DNA of 64,000 bases, from assembly GCA_016792845.1 (NCBI GenBank), contig JAEUKH010000004.1:1-64000 (forward strand), written 5' to 3'. Source of the stretch: Myxococcales bacterium. GTDB lineage: Bacteria > Myxococcota_A > Polyangia > Polyangiales > Ga0077539. The number at the start of each line of letters is the position of its first letter. Positions within the stretch are counted from its first letter, which is position 1. A program made the translations under genes and the position numbers. Positions 44,067-53,589 of this stretch are shown piece after piece. The notes below the pieces were generated by a model. The model worked only from the letters and a program-made list of their open reading frames with translations, was not told where the DNA came from and ran no database searches.

Positions 44067-45587
44067 TCAAACCCGCAGCGCGCGCTCGGTCTCGGCGAGG
44101 CTCAGCCGCGTGAGATCGAGGTTCGCCCGCCGCCGGTCGAGCACGGTATACAGCACGAGGTGATGGTGCGACTTCAACGGCCGCAAGAGGTGGTAGCGCT
44201 CGACCTGCGCCACGAGGGTGTCTTCGAGGCTCGGGCCGCCGCCGATCGACCGCACCGCCGCCGCCTGGGCCCGCGCGACCTCAACAAACAACAACCCCGT
44301 CTGCTCGATCGGAAAGCCCGCGTCGGCCACGCTCGCGAGCGGCAGGCCCGCGTTCAAGTCGAGCAAGGCCACCCCCACGCAACCCCGGTGGGCCAGGAGC
44401 TTCTCAAGCGACCGCAACACCGCGTCGAAGGGCACGAGCCCCGCGATCTCGTTCGGCTCCCGCGACAGGCGCTCGACCGCCGCGTCGACCGCCGTGGCGA
44501 CGTCGGCGGCGTCCCACGACTCGGGGCGCAGGGTGTCGGGCGTCGTGCCCTCGGGCCACTGGGTCGCCTCGATCTCGGGCGCCGAATCGTGCGCCGGCGG
44601 CGATGACATCGCGCTCGCCGTCAAGGGCGGGGCCGGCATCGTCGAGGGCGGCCCCGAGACGGCCACCGAGAGCGACGCGCTCGGCTCAAGCTCTGCCGCG
44701 AAGGCGCGGGTCTTGCGAGGCTTCGGCGGCGACGAGCTGCGACGCGCGAGCGAGGTCGACGAGGGCCCCCGCGGCACCCCGGCGCCCGACGGCGAGCGCG
44801 TTTGCGCAGGCCGCTCAGCCGTCACCCGGTTGACCGGAGTGATGCGATGCGGAGTCTGCGCCGCAGTGACCGACAGCGCCGCCCGCCACCCCAAGGGAGG
44901 GTACGTGCTCGGGTCTTCGCCACTCGGCGCCCGAAACGAGACCTGCCCTTGCGCGTCGGTCGCGAAGCGCGGGTCGTGCCGCGGGAGGTGCGCGCACTCG
45001 ATGGTCGGCGTCACCAGCCCGTAGAGCCGTTTGAGCGCCTCGGCCCCGCGCAGCACGCCGCACTCGACCGAGACCACCTCGCCGCGGAGGAAGTGCAAGC
45101 TGCCAAACTGTCGGTCACCGAACACCCGCAGGGTGCAGCTGCGCTGCTCGCTCCCGAGGAGCGCCACCATCGCCTTGAGCACCGAGTCTTGCTGCACCCG
45201 CGCGGGCTCGATCAGCCCGTCGAGGCGCGGCAGGAGCGTGTTGGGCAGCACCTCGGTGAGGCGGCTCCGCGACACGCACCAGAGCGGGCCGTTGCCCACC
45301 AGCTGGTCGTCGGCCGAGGCGAAGCGATCGGTCACCACCAGCACCGGCAGCCGCGGCTGCTCATGGTTCAGCCGCTCGAGCAGCGCGCACACATCAAAGG
45401 GCCCGAGGTCGGCCTCGGTCACCACCGCCGCGAGGTCGCGCTGCGAGAGGCGCTCTTGCGCCTGAGCGCCGCCCACCACGCTCTCAAGCTTGAAGCTCAG
45501 GCGGTACGCGGCCAGCAGCGTCGAGAGGTCATGGCTGCGAGCGCCGGGCCCCGACACGACCAGCACCTTTGGCAACAACAATTTCAC
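44067..45587 (-). CDS. Receiver-like/PATAN/Roadblock signalling protein
   Basis: The 506-residue protein starts with a receiver-like fold (VLVVSGPGARSHDLSTLLAAY, then AAVVTEADLGPFDVCALLERL, RLPVLVVTDRF). The acidic pocket is altered, so it may be a pseudo-receiver. A PATAN/DUF4388-like domain follows at about 135-200 (FGDRQFGSLHFLRGEVVSVECG). A low-complexity Pro/Ser linker (about 240-345) leads to a C-terminal Roadblock-type domain (CVGVALLDLNAGLPLASV, then HHHLVLYTVLDRRRANLDLTRL). The domain set mirrors the proteins of the 35-39 kb operon. The GTG start has only a weak RBS. A palindrome lies 25 bp upstream. Confidence 0.75.
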   Translation of the reverse strand: MKLLLPKVLVVSGPGARSHDLSTLLAAYRLSFKLESVVGGAQAQERLSQRDLAAVVTEADLGPFDVCALLERLNHEQPRLPVLVVTDRFASADDQLVGNGPLWCVSRSRLTEVLPNTLLPRLDGLIEPARVQQDSVLKAMVALLGSEQRSCTLRVFGDRQFGSLHFLRGEVVSVECGVLRGAEALKRLYGLVTPTIECAHLPRHDPRFATDAQGQVSFRAPSGEDPSTYPPLGWRAALSVTAAQTPHRITPVNRVTAERPAQTRSPSGAGVPRGPSSTSLARRSSSPPKPRKTRAFAAELEPSASLSVAVSGPPSTMPAPPLTASAMSSPPAHDSAPEIEATQWPEGTTPDTLRPESWDAADVATAVDAAVERLSREPNEIAGLVPFDAVLRSLEKLLAHRGCVGVALLDLNAGLPLASVADAGFPIEQTGLLFVEVARAQAAAVRSIGGGPSLEDTLVAQVERYHLLRPLKSHHHLVLYTVLDRRRANLDLTRLSLAETERALRV

Positions 45588-45611
45588 CTTTGTATCGGGT
45601 GGCTATCCCCC

Positions 45612-45621
45612 ATTGGCCAAT
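45612..45621. promoter_or_regulatory. Operator-like palindrome upstream of the PATAN-Roadblock gene
   Basis: The perfect palindrome ATTGGCCAAT lies about 25 bp before the GTG of the leftward gene. It sits between a TTGCGC and a GATAGC sequence that could act as -35 and -10 on the minus strand, the usual position for a repressor. The promoter assignment is weak. Confidence 0.3.
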
Positions 45622-45709
45622 CTGCGCAAAGCATTTCGCCATAGAATTCCTTCGAATCGACATGTGAAGGGCGCTGCATCAAATCAGCGCAGGGGGCGAA
45701 CAAGAAAAA

Positions 45710-46546
45710 TCAAACCGCGTCGCGGTCTTTAATCGCCTTGTTCAAGACCACCTTGGCGTTACGAATTCTGCACACCATTTCGGTGCGTTCGACCAAGGTC
45801 CGCCAGGCCTCTTCTCGGTGGTGCGGGTTAAGCCCGGCGATGGCGGCGCGGTGTTCAATCCATGCGTCGACGGCGTCGCCCAAGAGCGACACGGTCTCAA
45901 GTCGTTGATAAAAATCTACGAGCGCTTGGGGCAATTTGGGCCGATTCGGTTCACCGCCGGGCTGCGCCTCGGCCGGCGCCCGCGGAGACGCTTCGAGGTC
46001 TGCGTTGATATCAATCTCGCGCTCGACCTCGGGCCCTTGAGGCAAAGTCTCGACCTCGGTCTCATCGAGAATGCCGAGCCCGAGGAGCGACAGCGTCGCG
46101 CGCCGCTTCGCCTTGGTCTCGGCCTTCATCAGCACATTGACAGGATCGCTGAGCGGCACCGTCGCCGTGGCGGTCTCGTAGCGCCCATTGGGGTGCGTCA
46201 CCTTGCAAACCGCATAGACGAGCTTGGTGCCCGCGAGGTCGATCACCTTCGGCCCGTCGATGATCTCTCGATTCAACTTATGAATCGCCGCGAGCTGATC
46301 GGTGGCGCCGCGGGTCGCATAGAGCACCTCTTTGCCGTTCAGCTTGAGAAAGGCGAAGGGCTGCGTGTGCGGGTTGAGCCCCAGCCCTTCGCACATTTGT
46401 GTGTAGAACCGAGCCCGCTCGGTGTCGCTCAGGGCCGAGAGGTCACCGCGTTGGGTGAGCGACTCGACGACCCGGGTGGCGGTGTTCGGGTCGACTCCGA
46501 AATCGGCCTTCGAGGCGCGGCTGGCGGCTGGCTTGCGTGTGCTCAC
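45710..46546 (-). CDS. Phage-type recombination protein, probable single-strand-annealing type (RecT/Bet-like)
   Basis: The 278-residue protein has the pattern of a widespread prophage protein: YTQMCEGLGLNPHTQPFAF, then GKEVLYATRGATDQLAAIH, YETATATVPLSDPVN and the KAETKAKRRATLSLLGLGIL block ending DETEVETLP. A GLNP-type segment also occurs in Bet/RecT annealing proteins, but family membership here is by resemblance only. The C-terminal 90 residues are helical. No other phage gene is adjacent, and the flanking gap at 45588-45709 is relatively AT-rich, so it may be a leftover of an old prophage or a host-adopted gene. Confidence 0.62.
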   Translation of the reverse strand: MSTRKPAASRASKADFGVDPNTATRVVESLTQRGDLSALSDTERARFYTQMCEGLGLNPHTQPFAFLKLNGKEVLYATRGATDQLAAIHKLNREIIDGPKVIDLAGTKLVYAVCKVTHPNGRYETATATVPLSDPVNVLMKAETKAKRRATLSLLGLGILDETEVETLPQGPEVEREIDINADLEASPRAPAEAQPGGEPNRPKLPQALVDFYQRLETVSLLGDAVDAWIEHRAAIAGLNPHHREEAWRTLVERTEMVCRIRNAKVVLNKAIKDRDAV

Positions 46547-46662
46547 GGGGCGGCTCCAGGGGGTGAGAGGTTCGGCGCCGAGCCTCGCACGAGGGGCCGC
46601 TCGGGCGAAGGGGCTTGCGCCGGGTGCTGATATTATGTTCAGTGTTTAGGGGCGAGGGTGCT

Positions 46663-46938
46663 GTGCCGGTGCTGCGTTTTCGAGATTTTCACGCCTCGCT
46701 GGCCTTCGCGGGGCACGACCTCGCGAGCTTCGCGGCGGCCGCGGCGATGCCCGCGGGGCAGGTCGACTGGCTCGCGCACGGCCACCCGGTCGACCTCGAC
46801 GCGGCGACGGCGCGGCGGGTGCTTCGGTGCCTCGGGCTGAGCGCCCGAGACGCGTCAGAGGCCGCAGAGGGCCCGCCCGTCGACGAAGACCCGGCCAACG
46901 ATGTGGCGGCCCCGCGCGACGGCTCAAGGGCCGCGTGA
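46663..46938 (+). CDS. Small helix-turn-helix-like protein
   Basis: This 91-residue protein starts at a GTG preceded by GCGAGGG. It contains a segment with HTH character (LASFAAAAAMPAGQVDWLAHG, then DLDAATARRVLRCLGL), typical of Xre-type DNA-binding folds, and an acidic tail. It lies divergent from the phage-type recombination gene and overlaps the 3' end of the next convergent gene by about 15 bp. It could regulate its divergent neighbour, but this is only position-based inference. Confidence 0.5.
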   Translation: MPVLRFRDFHASLAFAGHDLASFAAAAAMPAGQVDWLAHGHPVDLDAATARRVLRCLGLSARDASEAAEGPPVDEDPANDVAAPRDGSRAA

Positions 46939-47850
46939 GTCGATCTCGGGGCGCAGAAAGGCCCGCGTGGGCCCGACCCGGTGCAAGGCCACCAGGGCCT
47001 CGGCCATCGCCGCGAGGGCGCGCCGGTGCGGCTCGAAGACCCATCGCAGCTCGGCAAAGCCAGGCCCCACGCGCAGCGAGGGCACATCTTCGCGGGCCAG
47101 GGTGAGGAGGCACCCGCGCACCGTCGGCCCGAGGAGCCGCCGCGTCACCTCGGCGCTCGCGTCGACCACGAAGGTGGCGTCGAAGGGGCCGTCGCCGGTG
47201 GGCTGGTCGCGCACGAGCCCGAGCCACGACCCGAGCTCGGCGCCCCAGCCTTGGGGCCTCAGGGTGAGCGGCGCGGTGGCCGGGGGCATCGCCACGGTGG
47301 CGTACACGAGGTCGAGGGGGTTGTTGTTCTGAACGGCGATCTGGCAGCCGAAGCCGAGGCCGAGGGCCACACCATCGACGCGAAACTGCCCCAACCACAA
47401 GCGCCCCGACGCGCCCGCGCTGAGGCTCGCCGCGGGGTCGAGGTGTCGCAGCTCGCCGAGGAGCCGCTCGGCCCGGGTCGTGCGCTCGCGCGGGTCGATC
47501 AGATCGAAGGCCATCGCGAAGGCCTCGACCACCCGCGGCTCGGGCGGTCGGTCGGCGGGGGTCGACCAGGCCTGTTCGCGTTCGGGCAAGCGCGCGAGCT
47601 CGGCGTCGACGAGGCGCTCGGCCGCGTCGAGGTCGGCGGCGAAGGCGTCGAGGGCCTCGGGCGCGTCGCGGTCGAGCCCGTGCGGGTCGAGGCGGCCGCG
47701 GAGGCTCACGAGGCTGTGACGCACCGCCGGGTCGAGGGCCTCGAAGAAGAGGCTCTCGAAGCGGTCGAGGCGCGCGTTCAGGCCCTCAAGACGGTGCCTG
47801 AGCTGCGCCCGAAGACCCGTCAAGCGATCGCGGTAGATACCTTCGGCCAT
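46924..47850 (-). CDS. Hypothetical protein with N-terminal helical region
   Basis: The 308-residue protein has a helical N-terminal half (GLRAQLRHRLEGLNARLDRFESLF) and a beta-rich C-terminal half with a hydrophobic stretch around GVALGLGFGCQIAVQNNNP and ATFVVDASAEVTRRLLGPTVRGCLLTLA. I recognise no named family. It has no signal peptide. It lies 25 bp downstream of, and is oriented with, the TonB-dependent receptor gene. Confidence 0.68.
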   Translation of the reverse strand: MAEGIYRDRLTGLRAQLRHRLEGLNARLDRFESLFFEALDPAVRHSLVSLRGRLDPHGLDRDAPEALDAFAADLDAAERLVDAELARLPEREQAWSTPADRPPEPRVVEAFAMAFDLIDPRERTTRAERLLGELRHLDPAASLSAGASGRLWLGQFRVDGVALGLGFGCQIAVQNNNPLDLVYATVAMPPATAPLTLRPQGWGAELGSWLGLVRDQPTGDGPFDATFVVDASAEVTRRLLGPTVRGCLLTLAREDVPSLRVGPGFAELRWVFEPHRRALAAMAEALVALHRVGPTRAFLRPEIDSRGP

Positions 47851-47875
47851 GAGACCTCAACGGGGCTTCGACGGC

Positions 47876-50827
47876 TTAAAACGACCACGCCACGCTCGCG
47901 AGGAGCGTGCGGCCGTTCTGAAGAACGCGGGTCGTATTCTGGGGAAACTCGACGCTCACCGGCGCGGTGTAACGCCAATCGAAGAGGTTATAAACGCCCG
48001 CGTTGTAGCGGAGATTCCACCGTTGGGCGCGCCCCGAGAGGACGAGGTCTGCGATCACCGCCGACTCTGTGCGCTGCTGCGGCGGGTCGCCGACGCCGTC
48101 GTTGCGGTCCCACCGCGGGCCGGTGACGGCGAGCCGTGTCATTAAAGTAAACAGCTCGGGCACGATCGGCGCGGCGGCGCGAAACCCTACCAACTGTTCA
48201 GGCGCATTGGGCACCTGACGCAGCGTCGCGGCCCCCGACTCGACGTAGCTCGACCGCTGAAAGGCGTACGAGGCCGAGAGCATCCAGCCCTGACGCCATT
48301 CGCGCCGGAGCTCGGCCTCGCCGCCCAGGGTCAGCACCGGCACCCCGGTGTTTTGATACTGTGAAATGTCAGCGTTGGTCGCGAGGGGGCGCAGGGCGAT
48401 CAGGTCTTGAATGTAGTTCAAATACCCTGACGCCGTGACGCTCACGGTGTTGCTGAGCCGTCGCGTGTATTCGAGCTCCGCCGAGACGATGGTCTCGGGC
48501 CTGAGGTTGCCGCCTGGGATCTGCGTACGGCCGCCGTTCTGGTAATACCGCTCATAGATGCTCGGCGCTCGAAACGCGCGGCCCCCCATCAGCTTCACGG
48601 TGTCGCGGGGCGAGGGCCGAAAGATCAACGCGAGGCGCGGGTTGAACGATGAGAGCGTCTGCGATTCGCGGCTCCCGGTGGCGTCATAGCTGTACACATC
48701 GAAGCGCGTCGCGAGGGAGGCGCGGAAGCGCTCGGTGGGCGACCAGTCTGCGGTCGCGTATCCGGCCGCTTGGGTGTACGGGTCAGACTCGTTGAGACCC
48801 TCGATGGGGTTTGACGCCGTGCCCGAGCGCTGCTCAACCAGGAAGTGCCGCTGCACCTCGGCGCCCACGTTGAACCGTAGCCCCGCGCTCGGCTGCAAGG
48901 CCAGGCGCATCTCAGCGCCGCCCCACGCGCCGTTGAAGGTCTCTTGCCCGGGGTCTTCGACGGAGTCAGTGTAGACGTAGGTCGAGCGGTATCGGTAGTA
49001 GTTCAAGAACGCACGAGACAAGAGCTGGACGCGGTCGCTGAGGCGCGGCTCGAAGCGAAGCTCGAAGAGCCCGCGGGTGTCGGTCGCTTGATTGCGAGGG
49101 TCGCCCGGCACGGTGTCATAAGCCCCCGTCGGAAACTGCTTCTCGCGCGAATGAAAGAACCACTGCGCGGTGAGCGAGCGATAAAAGAACCGCCCCGTCA
49201 CCGTGCCCGCGGTGAAGCCGTCGGCGCCTCGCACGAGCCCGTCGAAGCCCGGGTCGGCCCCCGACGCGGGCCGCGCATACTGCGGAAAGGCGAAGTCTCG
49301 ACCCGCGGCCTGAGCCCCCGACACCGAGAGCCACAGCCCGCCGTCTCGCCCGAGCGGCGTGCGCACGCTGCCTCGGAGCCGCGCGACTCCGTACTCTGAC
49401 GTGCCCGTGCTCAGCTCGACGGCCCGCGCCGTGGGGCGCCCGCGGGTCACCACGTTGATGACACCCGAAAACGCGCCGGTGCCGTAGAGCACCGACCCGG
49501 GGCCGCGCACCACCTCGATGCGCTCGACGTCGTCGAGGTCGGTGCGGGCGTCGAAGCCCACATACGAGCTGTTGACCCAGTTGTCGTTGGTGGGCATCCC
49601 GTCGACGAGCACCAGCACGCGGTTGCCGTAGTCGCCCGGGCGACCGAAGCCCCGAAAGCCCACCGACGAGTACAGACGGTCGTCGCTGAGAAACACGCCC
49701 CGCACCCCGCGCAGCGCCTCGGCCACCGTGGGGTATCCCATCGCCCGGATCTCTTGCCCAGAGACCAGGCTCACCGAGCTCGGCGCATCTTCGACCGACT
49801 CCGTCGCGCGCGAGGCCGCTGACACCTCTTCAATCTGTCGAAGCTGAAGGTTCAGACTTAGCTGCGCGTCACGCCGGACCGTCACCACCTGCTCGACCGG
49901 GCGGTACCCCGAGAGCGACACACGCACCCGACGCTGTCCGATCTGTGGAGTCGTCACCGCAGGGGTGAAGCCCACCGGGTGGCCATCGACTTCGACGAGG
50001 GCGTCGCGCTCGTCGGCGCTCACGAGCAGGGCGCCCGTGACGGGGGCGAGGGTCGGGCGCACCGTGGCGCTGCCGCGGGCTTCGACGGTGACGGTCTCGC
50101 GGGTGACCTGAAACCCGACGGCAGAGACGATGAGGGTGTGCGGCCCGGGCGGGAGCTCCAGCTCGCAGGGCACCCGACCGCGCACCGGCCCGTCGTCGCT
50201 GTCGACCCTGACCTCTGCGCCTGGGGTGTCTCCCTCGACCCTGACCCGGCCCAAGATGGGCACCAGGCGCAGGGTGACGGGCGACTCTTGCCCGAGCCTG
50301 AGGTCGACCGGCGGGCTCTCGGCGGGCTCGTAGCCATCGAGCTCGGCGATGACGCGCACCCGTCCGGGGGCGAAGGCGAGCGAGCGCGGCGCGGCCCCGC
50401 GGGGCCCGAGGTCGCGGCGGTCGATGTAGAGCGTCGCCCCTGGGGGCTCGGTGGCGACCCGCAGCACGGCGACGTAGGGCGCGATGCGCGCGAGCGAGGC
50501 CCTGAGGTTGGCCTGCGACTGCCGATCGGTCTCGGTCTCGAGGGCCAGCGAGTAGTACCGATGGGCGTCGGCGTAGCGCTGCAATTGCTCGTACGCGCGG
50601 GCGATGTTGAACACCACGTTGCGGTTCGCGACGAGGCGGTTCGAGGCCAGAAAGTGTTCGAGGGCGCCTCGAAAGTCGCGGTTTCGATACGCCTCGTTGC
50701 CGAGCTCGAAGTGCAGGTCGGCCTCGTCGGCAAGGTCGTCGGCGGGGGTGAGGGTGGGCAAGAGGGCAAGGGCGAGGGCGCCCAGCGCGCGCGCGAACCG
50801 CGAAGGTCGAATCATGCGTGAATTCAT
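47876..50827 (-). CDS. TonB-dependent receptor with N-terminal TPR and PEGA repeats
   Basis: The 983-residue protein begins with a signal peptide and a TPR-like segment (about 30-125: [20 protein letters not shown] and [17 protein letters not shown]). Three or more PEGA-type beta repeats follow (about 130-330: [40 protein letters not shown]). Then come the receptor plug ([40 protein letters not shown]) and a 22-strand-type barrel ending in the terminal Phe of VAWSF. Such receptors import siderophores, cobalamin or metals using TonB energy. The TPR/PEGA front end is unusual. The ATG overlaps the stop of the Ser/Thr kinase gene. Confidence 0.88.
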   Translation of the reverse strand: MNSRMIRPSRFARALGALALALLPTLTPADDLADEADLHFELGNEAYRNRDFRGALEHFLASNRLVANRNVVFNIARAYEQLQRYADAHRYYSLALETETDRQSQANLRASLARIAPYVAVLRVATEPPGATLYIDRRDLGPRGAAPRSLAFAPGRVRVIAELDGYEPAESPPVDLRLGQESPVTLRLVPILGRVRVEGDTPGAEVRVDSDDGPVRGRVPCELELPPGPHTLIVSAVGFQVTRETVTVEARGSATVRPTLAPVTGALLVSADERDALVEVDGHPVGFTPAVTTPQIGQRRVRVSLSGYRPVEQVVTVRRDAQLSLNLQLRQIEEVSAASRATESVEDAPSSVSLVSGQEIRAMGYPTVAEALRGVRGVFLSDDRLYSSVGFRGFGRPGDYGNRVLVLVDGMPTNDNWVNSSYVGFDARTDLDDVERIEVVRGPGSVLYGTGAFSGVINVVTRGRPTARAVELSTGTSEYGVARLRGSVRTPLGRDGGLWLSVSGAQAAGRDFAFPQYARPASGADPGFDGLVRGADGFTAGTVTGRFFYRSLTAQWFFHSREKQFPTGAYDTVPGDPRNQATDTRGLFELRFEPRLSDRVQLLSRAFLNYYRYRSTYVYTDSVEDPGQETFNGAWGGAEMRLALQPSAGLRFNVGAEVQRHFLVEQRSGTASNPIEGLNESDPYTQAAGYATADWSPTERFRASLATRFDVYSYDATGSRESQTLSSFNPRLALIFRPSPRDTVKLMGGRAFRAPSIYERYYQNGGRTQIPGGNLRPETIVSAELEYTRRLSNTVSVTASGYLNYIQDLIALRPLATNADISQYQNTGVPVLTLGGEAELRREWRQGWMLSASYAFQRSSYVESGAATLRQVPNAPEQLVGFRAAAPIVPELFTLMTRLAVTGPRWDRNDGVGDPPQQRTESAVIADLVLSGRAQRWNLRYNAGVYNLFDWRYTAPVSVEFPQNTTRVLQNGRTLLASVAWSF

Positions 50828-52530
50828 CGGTGAGAGCGAATGTCGTCAGGCGGAGGCGGCGCCACGACGGGGTGTGTCTGAGGGCTCGCCTGGGGGCGCG
50901 GCCGGGGTCTCGGCGAGGGCCGCGTCGGCTCGGGGGTGAGCGCTTGCGACACGGGCGTCTCGGGCGTCGGGGTCGCGGGCGTCGGGGTCGCGGGGGCTGC
51001 GACCCGAGGGGTCAGCGTGGCCACCACCCGCACCGAGCGCTCGCCCGAGGGCCCCACCATCAACGGGAAGGGCTCGTAGCCCGCGAGGCGCACTTCGAGG
51101 CGCCGCCCGCGGGTGCGCGCCGCGACGTTGTCGACCAGCACCGAGAGCGGCGTCTGCCCGAGGAGGGCCTCGTTCTCGAACACCTGCGCGCCCTGCACGT
51201 TGGCGTCGATCACGAGCTGATACTCCCGCGGCGCCCCCTCGGCGCTCGCGCTCTGCGCCGCCGAGTCGCCGCGACGCTGCCCGCTCAGCGCCGCCGCCGC
51301 GACGACGCCGAGCACCACCATCGCGACCCCGACCAGGATGTACGGCGCCTTCGAGGCCGCCGGGGCCGGGCTCGGCTGCACGGGCATCATCGCCAGCGGG
51401 ATCGACCCGACGTGGCTCACCTGCGAGATCGACGGCCCGAGGAGCTGCCCCGAGCCCGTTCGGTGCCCCGAGCCCGAGGGGTCGTGCGGGTGGCTCGGCT
51501 GCGACTCGCGGAGCATTTGCGCCATCGCAGAGGCCATCTGCGGCCCCGCGAAGGCCCCCGTGGTGGGCGCAGGCCCCGTCGCGAGCCCGAGGCTCACCTC
51601 GCACTCGCGGAGCCCGCGCAAGAACTCATCCATCCCGCTTGGGCGGCCTTCGGGCTGCTTGTCGAGGCACCGGAGCACGAAGCGCTCGAGCACCTCGGGC
51701 ACCGCGAGGTCGGTCTTCTCGCGCATCGCCGGCACCGGCTGGTGCAGATGCGCCATGAGGATGTGAACGCTGTTCTCGGCTTCGAAGGGCGTCCGCCCGG
51801 TGAGGCACTGATAGAAGATCACGCCGAGCGAGTAGATGTCGGTGCGGTGGTCGACCCGGCCGTGGGCGATCTGCTCGGGCGACATGTACCGCGGCGACCC
51901 GAGAAAGCTGCCCTCCTTGGTGAGCTCCTCGGAGTCGTCGGAGAGCACTTTGACCAGGCCAAAATCGAGGATCTTGAGGTTCTCTGCGCCGTCGTCTTCG
52001 GGCACCAGCATGATGTTGCTGGGCTTGAGGTCGCGGTGCACGACGCCGTTTCGGTGCGCCTCGCGGAGCCCCCGGGCGACCTGCCGAACGAGCGCGATGG
52101 CCGCCTGCGCCGGGAGCGGGCCGTGCGACTTCAGGCGACGATGGAGGGTCTCACCGGGGAGAAACTCCATCGCCATGAAGTAAGCCTCATCGCTGAGGTT
52201 CTCGATGCGACCGTAGTCAAACACCGTCACGATGTTAGGGTGCTGGAGCCGAGACAAGATCGACGCTTCGAGGAAGAAGCGCTTCTGAAACGCGGGGTCT
52301 TGCTCGCTGCGGGTGTACTTCGGGTGCAGCACCTTGATGGCCACCGGGCGCCCGAGGGGGATCTGCTCGGCCCGATAGATCTTGCCCATGCCGCCGCTCG
52401 CGACCACGCCGGTGACGCGAAACTTGCCGTTCACCACCACGCCCACGAGCGACTCGGGTTCTGCCCCGCCGCGGGCCTCAGCGGTCGCCGCTGAGCCCCC
52501 TGTTGCCGCCGGTGTCACTGGTCGCGCCAC
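50824..52530 (-). CDS. Membrane Ser/Thr protein kinase with extracellular PEGA domain
   Basis: The 568-residue protein starts at GTG 52530. The kinase domain (about 35-300) has a glycine loop [10 protein letters not shown]66 in [12 protein letters not shown] with D167, DFG at 189-191, [10 protein letters not shown] in the activation segment and [16 protein letters not shown] transmembrane helix lies at about 395-415, followed outside by a PEGA repeat ([21 protein letters not shown]) and a Pro/Thr-rich tail with repeated [12 protein letters not shown]. It is active-type, unlike the pseudokinase at 58 kb. The downstream receptor gene overlaps by ATGA. Confidence 0.92.
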   Translation of the reverse strand: MARPVTPAATGGSAATAEARGGAEPESLVGVVVNGKFRVTGVVASGGMGKIYRAEQIPLGRPVAIKVLHPKYTRSEQDPAFQKRFFLEASILSRLQHPNIVTVFDYGRIENLSDEAYFMAMEFLPGETLHRRLKSHGPLPAQAAIALVRQVARGLREAHRNGVVHRDLKPSNIMLVPEDDGAENLKILDFGLVKVLSDDSEELTKEGSFLGSPRYMSPEQIAHGRVDHRTDIYSLGVIFYQCLTGRTPFEAENSVHILMAHLHQPVPAMREKTDLAVPEVLERFVLRCLDKQPEGRPSGMDEFLRGLRECEVSLGLATGPAPTTGAFAGPQMASAMAQMLRESQPSHPHDPSGSGHRTGSGQLLGPSISQVSHVGSIPLAMMPVQPSPAPAASKAPYILVGVAMVVLGVVAAAALSGQRRGDSAAQSASAEGAPREYQLVIDANVQGAQVFENEALLGQTPLSVLVDNVAARTRGRRLEVRLAGYEPFPLMVGPSGERSVRVVATLTPRVAAPATPTPATPTPETPVSQALTPEPTRPSPRPRPRPQASPQTHPVVAPPPPDDIRSHR

Positions 52531-52683
52531 GTCACATCCCTCGTCTGCTCATGCCGCTCGGTCGCCACCCGAGGCCCTGCCGAAGCGCCCGCCGCACACC
52601 CGCGCGGCGCCTTTCACCATCGTAGCGCACCCTGAGCCCAGCACGCGACACGCATCGTGCGCCGCAAAGCGACCAATCGCACC

Positions 52684-52712
52684 TTGAAAACGAGAACGGA
52701 TTTCATTATGCT
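52684..52712 (+). promoter_or_regulatory. Promoter of bfd with overlapping inverted repeat
   Basis: TTGAAA (52684-52689) and TATGCT (52707-52712) are 17 bp apart, a good sigma-70 match. Across the spacer TGAAA (52685-52689) and TTTCA (52701-52705) form an inverted repeat, a plausible operator. A Fur-type iron regulator is a reasonable guess given the gene, but the match to the Fur consensus is only partial. Confidence 0.5.
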
Positions 52713-52794
52713 CCTTCTCGTCAACCGCGGCGGCCTCGGTGTGAGGTTTGCGAGGGCCGCGGGCGTAGGGCTTTACGAGGTCTGCGAGGGCGTG

Positions 52795-53037
52795 ATGGTG
52801 GTGTGTCTCTGCAAGGGCGTTCGGTGCCACGAGGTTCGGCGGTTGGTGCGCGAGGGCGCCGCTGACGTTGACGCCGTGGGGCGCGCTTGCGGTGCGGGCA
52901 CCGACTGTGGCGGCTGTCGTGGCGTGATCGACGAGCTGATCGAGGGCTGCCTCGAAGAGAGCGCCCCGCGGCCCGCGGCGATGGTGCGCGGCGGTCGGCG
53001 GCTGAGCCTCCCGATGGCGGGCTCGGGCCCCACCTGA
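52795..53037 (+). CDS. bfd: Bacterioferritin-associated ferredoxin Bfd
   Basis: Bfd binds bacterioferritin and uses its [2Fe-2S] cluster to reduce and release stored iron. From the ATG at 52795, which follows GAGGG, the 80-residue protein has the four ligands in canonical positions C4, C6, C38 and C41 (VCLCKG, then TDCGGC). The C-terminal 25 residues are an unusual basic/Pro tail. The bfr gene follows 77 bp downstream with its own promoter-like site. Confidence 0.88.
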   Translation: MVVCLCKGVRCHEVRRLVREGAADVDAVGRACGAGTDCGGCRGVIDELIEGCLEESAPRPAAMVRGGRRLSLPMAGSGPT

Positions 53038-53050
53038 GAATGCGAATCAC

Positions 53051-53096
53051 TGCGCAAAATGCTTATTTTGACGCAGCTTTTGCGCGATGGTGCTAG
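53051..53096 (+). promoter_or_regulatory. Promoter/operator region of bfr with inverted repeats
   Basis: A perfect -35 TTGACG lies at 53068-53073; a weak -10 (TGCTAG or GCTAGT) sits 17-18 bp further. GCGCAAAA (53052-53059) and TTTTGCGC (53078-53085) form an 8-bp inverted repeat around the -35, and an imperfect copy (ATTTTGACGCA) is nested inside. This is a strong operator candidate; the regulator is unknown. Confidence 0.45.
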
Positions 53097-53114
53097 TTGA
53101 GGGTCGGAGGCACC

Positions 53115-53585
53115 ATGAAGGGTAACCCAGCGATCATCGACCTGCTCAACGCGGTTTTGACCGGCGAGCTTACGGCCATCAACCAGTATTTCATCCACGC
53201 GAAGATGTGTAAAAACTGGGGGTACAACCGGCTCGCGGCGAAGATCAAGCACGAGTCGATTGACGAGATGAAGCACGCCGATGCGCTCATCGAGCGCGTT
53301 CTGTACCTTGAGGGGATTCCGAACCTTCAGCGGCTCGGCAAGGTGAATGTGGGTGAGACCGTGCCCGAGCAGTTCAAGGTCGATCTTGCGCTCGAGTATG
53401 AGGCGCTCCAGCGGTTGAACGACGGCATCAAGCTCTGTCGCGACAGCGGCGACCATGGCAGCGAGGAGCTCCTTCGCCACATCTTGGTGTCAGAAGAAGA
53501 GCATACCGACTGGCTTGAGACGCAGATGGGTCTTGTGGCCGCGCTCGGCGAGGCGGGTTACCTCGCCCAGCAGCTCGAAGGCTGA
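53115..53585 (+). CDS. bfr: Bacterioferritin
   Basis: Bacterioferritin assembles as a 24-mer that oxidises and stores iron and binds heme between subunits. The 156-residue protein has every ferroxidase ligand in place: E18, E51, H54, E94, E127 and H130. The heme ligand M52 is present in DEMKHA. A GGAGG four bases before the ATG at 53115 fixes the start; a longer frame starting at 53097 is not needed. It is paired with bfd, so storage and release are encoded together. Confidence 0.96.
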   Translation: MKGNPAIIDLLNAVLTGELTAINQYFIHAKMCKNWGYNRLAAKIKHESIDEMKHADALIERVLYLEGIPNLQRLGKVNVGETVPEQFKVDLALEYEALQRLNDGIKLCRDSGDHGSEELLRHILVSEEEHTDWLETQMGLVAALGEAGYLAQQLEG

Positions 53586-53589
53586 TCGC

